Shown here: piece after piece, positions 17,631 to 27,149 of the stretch | How positions within the stretch are numbered: position 1 is the stretch's first letter | How the letters are laid out: each line of letters starts with the position of its first letter | Assembly: GCF_000733775.1 (NCBI RefSeq) | Contig: NZ_JPOE01000002.1 | Span: 744,001 to 808,000 of the forward strand | Direction of reading: 5' to 3' | DNA from: Thiomonas sp. FB-Cd | GTDB lineage: Bacteria > Pseudomonadota > Gammaproteobacteria > Burkholderiales > Burkholderiaceae_C | Length of the DNA stretch: 64,000 nt | The notes under the pieces: model-generated | Seen by the model: the letters and a program-made list of their open reading frames with translations, nothing else | What the model was told of the DNA's origin: nothing | Database searches by the model: none | Translations under genes and position numbers: made by a program

Positions 17631-18305
17631 CTAGCCCAGAATGGCCGGTGCGTCGTGACCGGGATGGTCCGCCATTCCTTGATCGGATTGCTGCTGCAGA
17701 TCGTCCGCATAAATCTGGAGCGCCGCCACCAGCGCCTTCGCACGCAGCCTTTGCCGGATGTCCTCGCGCAGCGCCTTGAATGGAAGAAGTGGGCCATGAG
17801 CGATGCGCGCGACGCGCACGATGTGCAAGCCAAAGCGCGTGCGCACAAGATGCGGCAACAGCCCGGGTTGGCCATGGTCCATGATTGCACGCCAGAATTC
17901 GGGTACGCATTGCTCACGGGTGAGTTGACCCAAATTGCCGCCAAGCTGCGCCGAGGGGCAGTTGGACAGGGCGCGTGCCAGATCGGCAAACGTACCAGGC
18001 TGGAGAATTAATGCATTGAGCGTGTCCTCAGCCTTTTTGCGCAAAGCCTCAATGGGACAAGCCGGCGTCAGCGCAAACAGGATGTGATCGGCCTCGACCA
18101 GATCGTTCTGGCGCAGCGCATCGGCGTGTTGCGCGTAATAGCGCCGGCATTCACTGTCGCTTGGTTCGGGAATTTGCACGTCGTGCTCGAGCACGGCTTC
18201 GAAAAGATCATCGTCGCAAGCGCTCGACAGGCCGAGCTGCATGGCGCGCGCACGCAGCAGACTTTCCAGATCGGATGGTTTCATGTTTGGACTCTTCGTG
18301 GGCAT
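17631..18305 (-). CDS. parvulin-type peptidyl-prolyl isomerase linked to nitrate reductase
   Basis: 224-aa PpiC/NifM-like protein with an N-terminal helical part and a C-terminal rotamase domain: LVEADHILFALTPACP, LILQPGTFADLARALSNCPS, GGNLGQLTREQCVPEFWRAI and TRFGLHIVRVARIAHG. No signal peptide is visible, so it is probably cytoplasmic. Genes of this type commonly follow narI in betaproteobacteria, where a role in maturation of the cytoplasmic NarGH subunits is assumed. Start 18305 lies 3 bp after the narI stop; ATG 18284 (MKPSDLES) is an alternative. Confidence 0.88.
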   Translation of the reverse strand: MPTKSPNMKPSDLESLLRARAMQLGLSSACDDDLFEAVLEHDVQIPEPSDSECRRYYAQHADALRQNDLVEADHILFALTPACPIEALRKKAEDTLNALILQPGTFADLARALSNCPSAQLGGNLGQLTREQCVPEFWRAIMDHGQPGLLPHLVRTRFGLHIVRVARIAHGPLLPFKALREDIRQRLRAKALVAALQIYADDLQQQSDQGMADHPGHDAPAILG

Positions 18306-18308
18306 GTC

Positions 18309-18998
18309 TTATCCGCGCCGCGTGCGTACCAATTGCCAAGGGCGAAGCAAATACGCAATGGAGGCAATTCCACTCCAGATGTGGACCAGGCGCGTGAAGG
18401 GAAAAAGCAGGAAAAGTGTCAGCCCAAAAAAGATATGCAGCTTAAAAATGAAAGAAGCCTGCGCAATGAATCCCGCGGCTGCCACGCCCTGAAACGTCAC
18501 AACATGTTTCGCCCAGGACATAAGTGCCAGCATCTCCACACCATCCAAGTGGCGGGACGACTCGATGATCGTGGACAGTCCCAGCAAAAGCGTGGCCAAA
18601 AGCCAGAACAGCGTGACCCAATCCATGGGTTTCGTGGTTGCCATCAGGCGAGGCTCCCGCAGGCGGCGCAGAATCAGAAGCGTCAGTCCAGCGAGGATCA
18701 GCAGGCCAAGGCTTCCACCGGTCACCATGGCGATGATCTGTTTGTCGTGCGGCTGCAGTCCCAGAGCTTCAAACACGGCCAGCGGCGTCAGCAGTCCGAA
18801 AAAGTGCCCGAAGAACAACCCAATAATCCCCACATGAAAAAGGTTTGATCCCCACCGCAAAGTGCCGGTCCTGAGCATTTGGCTCGATTCGCTACGCCAG
18901 AGGTACTGGTCGCGATCGAAGCGCACCAGGCTGACCACCAGAAAGACGGTGCCTGCAATATAGGGATAGACACCGAAAAAGAAGTCATTAAGGTTCAT
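18309..18998 (-). CDS. narI: respiratory nitrate reductase gamma subunit (cytochrome b)
   Basis: 229-aa membrane diheme cytochrome b that takes electrons from quinol and passes them to NarH. It has five hydrophobic helices. The four heme-ligand His residues are in SNLFHVGIIGLFFGHFFG and in FKLHIFFGL with TRLVHIWSG. The start at 18998 (MNLNDFFFGVYPYIAG) overlaps the narJ end by 11 bp, which fits translational coupling. Length and order are normal for narI (E. coli 225 aa). Confidence 0.97.
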   Translation of the reverse strand: MNLNDFFFGVYPYIAGTVFLVVSLVRFDRDQYLWRSESSQMLRTGTLRWGSNLFHVGIIGLFFGHFFGLLTPLAVFEALGLQPHDKQIIAMVTGGSLGLLILAGLTLLILRRLREPRLMATTKPMDWVTLFWLLATLLLGLSTIIESSRHLDGVEMLALMSWAKHVVTFQGVAAAGFIAQASFIFKLHIFFGLTLFLLFPFTRLVHIWSGIASIAYLLRPWQLVRTRRG

Positions 18999-19764
18999 GG
19001 TGCCGGACTCCGCTGGAATGGGGTTTTGTGGAACGTGCGACGAACTGCATGGGTTGCGCAGACACACCTGGCTGTTTCGGGCTGCACGCACCAAGAAAGC
19101 TCACAGGCTCCTCGGCCCATGCTGCGTCAAGCCCCTCGGGCGTCCAGTCCGCCGGCAAGCCGCCGGCTGCTGCGTCATGCGGTTGTGGGTGCGCCCCCCT
19201 CTCCTGCTGCACCCCCTCCTGCTCGAGCACGGTGCGCCAGTTGGCGGCCCCGGCCAGCGTGCAAAGCGCCGCCACGGCGGCCAGCCATGGTGATTCCCGG
19301 CGCCCGAGCGCGAACGCCAAGTTGGCCAACAAGGGCAACACCTCCTGAAGCGCCTCCCGCGCAGCACTTGGTGGCAGGACGGAGGCATACTCAAGATAGA
19401 TCGGAAGGTAGTCTGGCAATTCCCGACCCTGCAAGCGCAGACCAACCGCTTGGTACTGTGCGAGCAAATCGACCATGGCCTGACCACGGTCACGCGAATC
19501 ACCGTGGACCTGCTCGAACAGGTTGAGCGAGGTGCTGCGGCCCCGGTCGAAGGTATCCACGAACTGCGCTTGAAGATCCAGCAGCTCGGTACCCGCCATC
19601 TCGCTCAGCAGCGCTCGTAGGGACTCGTGCTCCGTCCCGTCGGTTGCAGCGACACTGAGCGGGCCGAGCACATCCATGAGTTCTGCCAAGTGGGCCTGCA
19701 CATCGGCGCAGGGGTAGTCGAGCAAAAGTCCCAAAGCCCTGAGTTGTCGCGAAACATCTTCCAT
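18988..19764 (-). CDS. narJ: nitrate reductase assembly chaperone
   Basis: 258-aa TorD/DmsD-type chaperone that holds NarGH in the cytoplasm during molybdenum cofactor and Fe-S insertion and docking on NarI. Signatures: LRALGLLLDYPCADVQAHL at the N-terminus, FVDTFDRGRSTSLNLFEQVHGDSRDRGQAMVDLL in the middle, and ELPDYLPIYLEY. The C-terminal tail after about residue 180 is long and Pro/Ala-rich and not conserved. Start is ATG 19764, overlapping the end of narH by a few bases. Confidence 0.95.
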   Translation of the reverse strand: MEDVSRQLRALGLLLDYPCADVQAHLAELMDVLGPLSVAATDGTEHESLRALLSEMAGTELLDLQAQFVDTFDRGRSTSLNLFEQVHGDSRDRGQAMVDLLAQYQAVGLRLQGRELPDYLPIYLEYASVLPPSAAREALQEVLPLLANLAFALGRRESPWLAAVAALCTLAGAANWRTVLEQEGVQQERGAHPQPHDAAAGGLPADWTPEGLDAAWAEEPVSFLGACSPKQPGVSAQPMQFVARSTKPHSSGVRHHEP

Positions 19765-19766
19765 GA

Positions 19767-21290
19767 TCACGCTCCTGGCTTGATGGGGATTGTGCGGCGC
19801 TTTTTTGCGCTGAACAGGGAAGTCTTCGATTCGCCATCCGAGCAACCGTTGCCGAAGGTGAAGCCGCATGACCCTTTCAGATCGAACGCGTTCTCGGCAT
19901 ACTCGCGATGCGTGGTGGGAATCACGAAACGATCCTCGTAATTCGCAATGGCGAGGATGCGATACATCGCCTCCACGCTCGCCGCCGGCATGCCGACTTG
20001 TTCAATGGCTGCCACATTCGCCTGTCCATCAACATGCTTGCCTCGCATGTACGAGCGCATGGCCAACATGCGCTCAAGCGCACGCTGCACTGGAGCGGTG
20101 TCGCCTGCGGTCAGCAGGTTGGCGAGATACTGCAGTGGAATGCGCAGTTGCGAGACGTCGGGAAGTTCACCCTTGATCCCAACCAACCCGCTCTGCACGG
20201 CCGTCTGGATCGGCGAAAGCGGTGGCACGTACCAGACCATGGGCAGCGTTCGATATTCCGGATGAAGCGGAAGAGCGATCTTCCATTGCATTGCCATTTT
20301 GTAGACGGGCGAATGACGTGCGGCTTCCAACCAGGCTTCTGGTACGCCATCTTGACGTGCCTGGGCAACGATTTGCGGATCGTGGGGATCGAGGAACACC
20401 CCGAGTTGTGCCTCGTACAGATCCTTCTCGTTGGCGACACTGGCAGCCCGTTCGATCCCGTCGGCGTCGTATAACAAGACCCCCAGGTAGCGAATGCGCC
20501 CGACGCACGTCTCCGAGCATACGGTGGGCTGTCCGGCTTCAATGCGCGGATAGCAAAAAATGCATTTCTCTGACTTGCCCGATTCCCAGTTGTAGTAGAT
20601 CTTCTTGTAGGGACAACCCGAAATGCACATGCGCCAGCCCCGACACTTGTCCTGGTCAATGAGCACGATGCCATCTTCCTCCCGCTTGTAGATCGCGCCC
20701 GACGGGCACGATGCCACACAGGCCGGGTTCAGGCAGTGCTCGCACAGCCGCGGCAGGTACATCATGAAGGTCTTCTCGAACTCCGCGTAGATCTCCTTTT
20801 GCATGCCTTCGAAATTTGCGTCGTGACTGCGCTTGGCAAACTCGCCGCCCAGCAATTCTTCCCAGTTCGGCCCCCATTCAATCTTGTCCATGCGCTGACC
20901 ACTGATCAGGCTGCGTGGGCGTGCGGTGGGCGCAGCCTTGAGTTCGGGCGCCTTGTGCAGATGCTCGTAGTCGAACGTGAACGGCTCGTAATAGGCGTCG
21001 ATCTCCGGCAGGTTGGGGTTGGCGAAAATCTTCATCAGGATGGACAGGCGCGAGCCCTGGCGCGGCTGCAGCTTGCCCTGCGCTGTGCGCGCCCAGCCGC
21101 CCTTCCATTTGTCCTGGTTTTCCCATTCCTTGGGGTACCCGATGCCGGGCTTGGTTTCGACGTTGTTGAACCAGGCGTATTCGACGCCGGGGCGCGATGT
21201 CCAAACCTGCTTGCACGTCACCGAGCAGGTGTGGCAGCCTATGCACTTGTCAAGGTTGAGCACCATGCCGATCTGTGCGCGTACTTTCAT
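19767..21290 (-). CDS. narH: respiratory nitrate reductase beta subunit (Fe-S)
   Basis: 507-aa iron-sulphur subunit that carries electrons from NarI to NarG. Four Cys clusters are visible: CIGCHTCSVTC at the N-terminus, CEHCLNPACVASCPSG, KCRGWRMCISGCPYKK and CIFCYPRIEAGQPTVC followed by SETCVGR. The Trp in CRGWRMC replaces a Cys and marks the [3Fe-4S] cluster, as in the family. Length is normal (E. coli 512 aa). It starts 24 bp after narG ends. Confidence 0.97.
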   Translation of the reverse strand: MKVRAQIGMVLNLDKCIGCHTCSVTCKQVWTSRPGVEYAWFNNVETKPGIGYPKEWENQDKWKGGWARTAQGKLQPRQGSRLSILMKIFANPNLPEIDAYYEPFTFDYEHLHKAPELKAAPTARPRSLISGQRMDKIEWGPNWEELLGGEFAKRSHDANFEGMQKEIYAEFEKTFMMYLPRLCEHCLNPACVASCPSGAIYKREEDGIVLIDQDKCRGWRMCISGCPYKKIYYNWESGKSEKCIFCYPRIEAGQPTVCSETCVGRIRYLGVLLYDADGIERAASVANEKDLYEAQLGVFLDPHDPQIVAQARQDGVPEAWLEAARHSPVYKMAMQWKIALPLHPEYRTLPMVWYVPPLSPIQTAVQSGLVGIKGELPDVSQLRIPLQYLANLLTAGDTAPVQRALERMLAMRSYMRGKHVDGQANVAAIEQVGMPAASVEAMYRILAIANYEDRFVIPTTHREYAENAFDLKGSCGFTFGNGCSDGESKTSLFSAKKRRTIPIKPGA

Positions 21291-21314
21291 TGTGTTTCTC
21301 CAGGGTGCTGGCGT

Positions 21315-24300
21315 TCAGGCGGTGGGGTTTGGGACGTGCGGGCGCTCGTGGCTGTAGGCAGGGCCCGTGGGTTCGTCGAGCCAGTCCACTTTGGCCATCT
21401 TGCGCACGATGCAAAACGCATCGCGGTTGGCGCCGATCGTCCCGTAGTAATTCAACCCATAAGACAATTGCGCATAGCCGCCGATCATGTGCGTGGGCTT
21501 GAGCACGATGCGTGTGACGGCGTTGTGCACACCGCCCCTTGCCTGGGTGATTTGTGATGCCGGGGTGTTGACCGTGCGTTCCTGAGCGTGGTACATCATC
21601 GCCATTCCCGGCTTCACCCGTTGGCTGACGACAGCGCGCGCGACGATGGCGCCATTGGCGTTGAAAACTTCGATCCAGTCGTTGTCCGAAATTCCTGCCA
21701 CTTTTGCGTCCTCCTCAGAAATCCAGACGCAAGGCCCGCCGCGGCTCAGGGTGAGCATGATCAAGCCGTCGGAATAGGTGCTGTGGATGCCCCACTTTTG
21801 ATGGGGCGTAATCCAGTTCAGCACGATTTCCCGATTGCCGTTGTGAAACTTGCCAAGCACCGGGCCGACCGCCTTGAGGTTGACAGGCGGTCGATACAGG
21901 GCGAATCCCTCGCCGAAGGCCCGCATCCACGCGTGATCCTGGTAGAACTGTTGGCGCCCGGTCAGCGTACGCCAAGGGATGTTCTCGTGGACGTTGGTGT
22001 AGCTGGCGTTGTAGCAAATCTTCTCGTCAATGATGCCCGACCAGGTCGGCGAGTTGATGACGCGGCGTGGTTGCGCCTGAAGGTCGCGATAGCGGATCTT
22101 TTCCTGCTCCCGTCCAGCTGGCATGTGGCTGAGATCAAGGCCCGTCTTTTTCGACAGGGCAGCCCACGCCTTGGTTGCCACCTGCCCGTTTGTCTCTGGG
22201 GAAAGCATCATGACCATTTCGGCCGCATCGATGTCGCTGAGAATCTGCGGACGACCCTCAGTCGGGCCTGGGTCGCGTACTGACCCGTTGAGGTTGCCCA
22301 GCGCTTGCACTTCCTCACGGGCGTCCCAGGAAATGCCATGTCCATGCCCGGCGTCGGGCTTGTCCATGAGCGGCCCGAGCGCAGTGAAGAAACTGTAGAC
22401 ATGCGGGTAATCGCGCTGCACTTCGGTGATGTTCGGCGCGCTCTTGCCAGGAATGAGTTCGACCTCGTCGCGTTTCCATTCGCGTACGTCCAGACCCTGC
22501 CCAAGCTCGGCGGCGCTGTCGTGCATGAGCGGTGTCAGGACGACATCGTGCTCGACGCCAAGGTGGCCGACGCAAACCTCGGAGAATTTCTTCGCGATCC
22601 CTTTGAAGATCTCCCAGTCCGAGCGCGCTTCCCAGGTGGGGTCCACAGCTGCCGACAGCGGATGAATGAAGGTGTGCATGTCGGTCGTGTTGAGATCGTT
22701 TTTCTCGTACCACGTCGCAGCGGGAAGCAGCACATCGGAAAAAAGACCGGTGCTGCTCATGCGAAAGTCCAGTGTAACGAGGAGATCGAGCTTGCCTTCA
22801 GGTGCCTGATCGTGCCAAGTCACCTGTTCCGGGCGCGGGTCATCCGGGCCCAGATCATTGCCGAGCACGCCATGTTTGGTCCCGATGAGGTGCCGAAGGA
22901 AGTACTCCGAGCCCTTGCCCGAGGCGCCCAGCAGATTGGACCGCCAGACAAACATGTTGCGAGGCCAGTTGATTGGGTTGTCAGGGTCCTCGCAACTCAT
23001 CTGAAGGGTGCCGTCCTTCAACCCCTTGACGACATAATCCCGGGAGGAGAGACCGATGGAGGCGGCATGACGGGCAATATGCAGCGGGTTGGTCTGGAGC
23101 TGTGGCGCCGAAGGCAGCCACCCCATGCGCTCGGCGCGCACGTTGTAGTCAATCATGCTGCCACCAAATGCCTTGGCATCGGCCAGCGGCGAGAGAATCT
23201 CGTCGACGCCCAGTTTTTCATAGCGCCACTGGTCGGTGTGCGCATAGAAAAAGCTGGTTGCATTCATCTGCCGAGGCGGTTTGACCCAGTCCAGCGCAAA
23301 CGTCAGCACCGACCATCCGGCTTGCGGGCGCAACGCTTCTTGCCCCACGTAATGCGCCCAACCACCGCCGGGCACGCCGATGCATCCGCTCATCATCAGC
23401 ATATTGATGATGGCGCGGTAATTCATGTCGGCGTGGTACCAATGGTTGATGCCGGCCCCGAGGATGACCATGGATGTGCCATGTGTCTTGTGCGCGTTGC
23501 TTGCGAACTCCCTGGCGATACGCTCGACGACTGATGCAGGGACCCCGGTAATTTTTTCCTGCCAGGCTGGGGTGTAGGGGACGTCGTCCGCGAAACTCTT
23601 TGCGCAGGAATTCCGTTCGTCGCCAAGACCGCGGTCAATGCCGTAATGCGCGGCCAGAAGGTCATACACGGTGGCGACCTTGACGGCAACCTCGTCGCCC
23701 TGCGCATCGCGCAAGTTCAGGAATCGATACGGAACCTTGCGCACCAGCACGTCGTCTTGCACGTTGCCGGGGTGGTGTTCAGCATGCACACCGCCGAAAT
23801 ATGGGAACCCGACGTCGGCTGCCCCGTCCTTGTGCTCGATGAGGCTCAGCGCCAGCTCCTTGGGTTCACCGCTACGGGCGTCCCGCGGCTCCAAGTTCCA
23901 CTGACTCGCTGCCTGGCCCTGAGGCTGCCAGCGAAACCCGATCGAGCCGTGGGGCAGTGCTACGTCGCCGTTGCTGTCGAACGCCACCGTTTTCCACTCG
24001 GGATTGGTCTCCTGCCCGAGCAGGTCAGGGAAATCGCTTGCCCGCAGCGTGCGCCCTGCGGTCAGGACCTTTCGACCGTCGGGCAGCATGCGTTCGTCCA
24101 GGCGCACAAGCAGGGGCATGTCGGTCAGGCGCCTGCAATAGTCGAGAAAGTATTCCGATGGGTTGGCGCCGAAATGGAATTCGCGCAGGATGACATGTCC
24201 CATGGCCATGGCCATCGCAGCGTCGGTTCCCTGCTTGGGGTGCACCCACTCGTCACTGAGCTTGGCGACCTCGGAGTAGTCAGGCGATACGGCGACGGTC

Positions 24301-25127
24301 TTGGCGCCACGGTACCGCGCCTCGGTATAGAAGTGCGCATCCGGTGTGCGCGTTTGCGGCACGTTCGAGCCCCAGGCCATGATGTAATTGGCGTTGAACC
24401 ACTCGGCCGATTCGGGGACATCCGTTTGTTCGCCCCAGGTCTGCGGCGAGGCTGGCGGCAGGTCGCAATACCAGTCGTAAAAACTGCCCATCACGCCGCC
24501 AAGCAGGCTGATATAGCGTGCGCCGGAAGCGAACGACACCATGGACATCGCCGGGATCGGCGAAAAGCCGAAGATGCGGTCCGGCCCGTAGGTCTTGACC
24601 GTGTAGGCGTTTGCTGCGGCGATGATCTCGTTGACATCGTCCCAGCGCGCGCGAATAAAGCCGCCCATGCCGCGCAGCTGCTGGTACTCCTTGCGCTTGA
24701 CAGGGTCTTGCACGATGCTCGCCCAAGCCTCGACCGGATCCAGGGTCTTGCGCGCTTCGCGCCACATTTTCATCAACCGGCCGCGCACCATCGGGTATTT
24801 CACGCGGTTGGCCGAATACTGATACCAGCTGGCTGATGCCCCCCTCTGGCAGCCGCGCGGCTCGTGGTTTGGCATGTCTGGATGGGTGCGCGGGTAATCC
24901 GTCTGCTGGGTTTCCCAGGTGATGATGCCGCCCTTGACGTAAATCTTCCACGAGCACGATCCCGTGCAATTGACGCCGTGGGTCGAACGCACGATCTTGT
25001 CGTGCTGCCAACGCCCGCGGTAAGTGTCTTCCCACGTACGGTCTTCCGTGGTGACTTCGCCGTGCCCATTGGCAAATGCGTCGCGTTGTCGACTGAAGTG
25101 GGTAAGCCGATCAAGAAAGTGACTCAT
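21315..25127 (-). CDS. narG: respiratory nitrate reductase alpha subunit (molybdenum enzyme)
   Basis: 1270-aa catalytic subunit reducing nitrate to nitrite on the cytoplasmic side. The FS0 cluster motif is HGVNCTGSCSWKIYVKGG (His and three Cys region near residue 50) and the molybdenum-ligand Asp is in YDWYCDLPPASPQTWGEQT. No Tat signal is present, as expected for the membrane-bound Nar type rather than Nap. The C-terminus runs to SHERPHVPNPTA. Start 25127 (MSHFLDRLTHFSRQ) matches the family; the open frame upstream to 25190 lies in the narK2 gene end. It needs bis-MGD cofactor, and moaE/moaD/moeA/mobB are encoded in this window. Confidence 0.98.
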   Translation of the reverse strand: MSHFLDRLTHFSRQRDAFANGHGEVTTEDRTWEDTYRGRWQHDKIVRSTHGVNCTGSCSWKIYVKGGIITWETQQTDYPRTHPDMPNHEPRGCQRGASASWYQYSANRVKYPMVRGRLMKMWREARKTLDPVEAWASIVQDPVKRKEYQQLRGMGGFIRARWDDVNEIIAAANAYTVKTYGPDRIFGFSPIPAMSMVSFASGARYISLLGGVMGSFYDWYCDLPPASPQTWGEQTDVPESAEWFNANYIMAWGSNVPQTRTPDAHFYTEARYRGAKTVAVSPDYSEVAKLSDEWVHPKQGTDAAMAMAMGHVILREFHFGANPSEYFLDYCRRLTDMPLLVRLDERMLPDGRKVLTAGRTLRASDFPDLLGQETNPEWKTVAFDSNGDVALPHGSIGFRWQPQGQAASQWNLEPRDARSGEPKELALSLIEHKDGAADVGFPYFGGVHAEHHPGNVQDDVLVRKVPYRFLNLRDAQGDEVAVKVATVYDLLAAHYGIDRGLGDERNSCAKSFADDVPYTPAWQEKITGVPASVVERIAREFASNAHKTHGTSMVILGAGINHWYHADMNYRAIINMLMMSGCIGVPGGGWAHYVGQEALRPQAGWSVLTFALDWVKPPRQMNATSFFYAHTDQWRYEKLGVDEILSPLADAKAFGGSMIDYNVRAERMGWLPSAPQLQTNPLHIARHAASIGLSSRDYVVKGLKDGTLQMSCEDPDNPINWPRNMFVWRSNLLGASGKGSEYFLRHLIGTKHGVLGNDLGPDDPRPEQVTWHDQAPEGKLDLLVTLDFRMSSTGLFSDVLLPAATWYEKNDLNTTDMHTFIHPLSAAVDPTWEARSDWEIFKGIAKKFSEVCVGHLGVEHDVVLTPLMHDSAAELGQGLDVREWKRDEVELIPGKSAPNITEVQRDYPHVYSFFTALGPLMDKPDAGHGHGISWDAREEVQALGNLNGSVRDPGPTEGRPQILSDIDAAEMVMMLSPETNGQVATKAWAALSKKTGLDLSHMPAGREQEKIRYRDLQAQPRRVINSPTWSGIIDEKICYNASYTNVHENIPWRTLTGRQQFYQDHAWMRAFGEGFALYRPPVNLKAVGPVLGKFHNGNREIVLNWITPHQKWGIHSTYSDGLIMLTLSRGGPCVWISEEDAKVAGISDNDWIEVFNANGAIVARAVVSQRVKPGMAMMYHAQERTVNTPASQITQARGGVHNAVTRIVLKPTHMIGGYAQLSYGLNYYGTIGANRDAFCIVRKMAKVDWLDEPTGPAYSHERPHVPNPTA

Positions 25128-25170
25128 GGAGAATCCTCTTCTGGGTGATGTTGGGCGGGAGCGTTTGGAT

Positions 25171-26580
25171 CTAGCAGGGGCGCCGGGCACCTTTGCGCGC
25201 GTAGAACCACCAAGTCACGACGATGCACGACAGGTAAAACGCGATGAATCCAACGAGCGCTGCATGCGGGCTGCCCGTCATGGCAATGGACGTGCCATAG
25301 CTCTTTGGAATGAAAAAGCCGCCGTAGGCACCAATTGCGGCGGTGAAACCCAAGACCGCAGCGGCCTGTTTGTTGCCTTCTTTGACTGCGCCCGCTTCGG
25401 CGCCCGGGCCCTGGCTTCGTGCATTGTCCAAAGCCTCGTCCATGAAGATCACCGGGATCATGCGGAACGTGGAGCCGTTGCCAATGCCCGTGGTGACGAA
25501 GAGCAGCATGAAGCTGATAAAGAAGCCGACCAGATTGCCCTTGGATGCGCCAAATGGGAGAAATTGAAGAACGCCAACCACGCCGAGCGTCATTGCGATG
25601 AAGTTCCAGAAAGTGACGCGTGCGCCGCCGATCTTGTCAGCCAGCCAACCGCCTACGGGACGGATGAGCGCGCCGACAAATGGGCCCATCCAGGCGAACG
25701 CCAACGGGTCAACGCCGGGAAACTGACTCTTGATCAGCAGTGGGAACCCGGCGGAGAATCCGATAAACGAGCCAAAGGTGCCGAGGTAGAGCCAGCACAT
25801 GATCCAGTTGTGCTTGGACTTGAAAATCACGGCCTGTTCGGAAAATGAGGCCCGAGCATCCGTGATGTCATGCATCAACAGCAGCGCCAGCAATGACGTG
25901 AGCACGATGGGCAAGACCCATACGAAGCCGGCGTTTTGCAGCCAAATGTGTTTGGCCACCCCATTGGCTTGGGCCACGCTTTGGGGCTCACCGCCGAACC
26001 AGCCAAAAATGCCCACAGAGACGACCAGGGGAACCATGAACTGCACGGCGGAAACGCCAAGGTTGCCAAGGCCTGCATTGAGCCCGAGCGCTGAGCCCTT
26101 GCGCTCCTTCGGAAAGAAAAAGCTGATGTTCGCCATTGACGAGCTGAAATTTCCACCGCCGAATCCGCACAGCGCAGCCAGAAACAGCATGACCCAGTAT
26201 GGGGTGCCGACGTGCTGCACGGCGTAGCCGATGCCGATAGCGGGGACCACCAGGGACAGCGTTGACAGCACCGTCCATCGCCTTCCGCCCACGATCGGCA
26301 CGATGAACGCATAAAAAATGCGGAGGGTAGCGCCCGACAACGACGGCATTGCAGCCAGCCAGAAGAGTTCATTCGTGCTGTACGTGAAGCCCACATTGGG
26401 CAGCTTTGTGACGACTGCGCTCCACACCATCCAGACTGCAAATGCGAGAAACAAGGCTGGAATCGAGAGCCAAAGATTCTGATTGGCAATTGCGCGACCC
26501 TCACGCTCCCAGAAGGCCTTGTCCTCTGGAGTCCAGATCTTGAGTATTCGGCCCACGCCAGTCGAATCGTTGGAACGCAT
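25171..26580 (-). CDS. narK2: nitrate/nitrite transporter, NarK2 type
   Basis: 469-aa major facilitator protein with 12 predicted helices. Family signatures include LFWLAAMPSLSGATLRIFYAF with the substrate-binding Arg, GFGGGNFSSSMANISFFFPK and the second-half repeat FGSFIGFSAGFPLLIKSQF. NarK2-type carriers are usually nitrate/nitrite antiporters. Start 26580 (MRSNDSTGVG) follows the usual N-terminus; it lies 43 bp upstream of narG, so the two are likely in one transcript. It follows a NarK1-type gene 569 bp upstream. Confidence 0.93.
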   Translation of the reverse strand: MRSNDSTGVGRILKIWTPEDKAFWEREGRAIANQNLWLSIPALFLAFAVWMVWSAVVTKLPNVGFTYSTNELFWLAAMPSLSGATLRIFYAFIVPIVGGRRWTVLSTLSLVVPAIGIGYAVQHVGTPYWVMLFLAALCGFGGGNFSSSMANISFFFPKERKGSALGLNAGLGNLGVSAVQFMVPLVVSVGIFGWFGGEPQSVAQANGVAKHIWLQNAGFVWVLPIVLTSLLALLLMHDITDARASFSEQAVIFKSKHNWIMCWLYLGTFGSFIGFSAGFPLLIKSQFPGVDPLAFAWMGPFVGALIRPVGGWLADKIGGARVTFWNFIAMTLGVVGVLQFLPFGASKGNLVGFFISFMLLFVTTGIGNGSTFRMIPVIFMDEALDNARSQGPGAEAGAVKEGNKQAAAVLGFTAAIGAYGGFFIPKSYGTSIAMTGSPHAALVGFIAFYLSCIVVTWWFYARKGARRPC

Positions 26581-27149
26581 CGTATTTTCCAAAAGGGGAA
26601 TGTCAGCAACTGAAGTCTTGCCAGATCCCGTACGGTGGGGCCACACGGCCGTTTGAGTCAGGATTTGGATTGCGTCGTCAGGGTGGAGATTAGGCGTGGG
26701 CGCGTGTCGTGAACATTCGCCAGATGAGTGAGCGAGGGAATGGGGCCTCGTTCGAAAGAACTACCGATCGGCAGCCCCGCAGTAGCCTGCGACCTGCGAT
26801 GGAGTCCTTGTGTGCACGCACACGCGCGTTCAAAGCGTCAGGATCCCTCGGCCCCGACCCGATGGGCGGCGGCCGCCCGAGCTTCGCTCTGCAATTGCGT
26901 CCCGTTCAGGGCGGCAAACGGAGTCTGGCATTCCATGTTTGCCAGCACAGCCATGGCATCGATCGAATTGGGCGGCAGCCCCCCAAGTCACCCGCCCCTC
27001 GCTCACCGCGGGCAGCGCGCCCGCTTGCTGTCACCCGCAGAGGCGCCGCAGGCGGTACCAGCTCACCAACCGAGGTGGCGAACCCCGAGTTGCTGAGGGC
27101 TGCGATGCGGCGGGCGAGCCAGAGTCGCCGCATGGCCGCTTCCTGCAAT
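26581..27149. other. 569-bp gap between narK1 and narK2, no supported gene
   Basis: Open frames on both strands are short and their translations are Arg/Ala/Pro-rich without any recognisable domain. No clear FNR half-sites (TTGAT/ATCAA) or long dyads were seen. The gap is large for neighbouring genes of one operon, so a separate narK2GHJI promoter may lie here. Confidence 0.5.

Noticed and set aside
22305..23534. Plus-strand open frame of 409 codons
   Set aside because: Antisense to narG; no recognised product.
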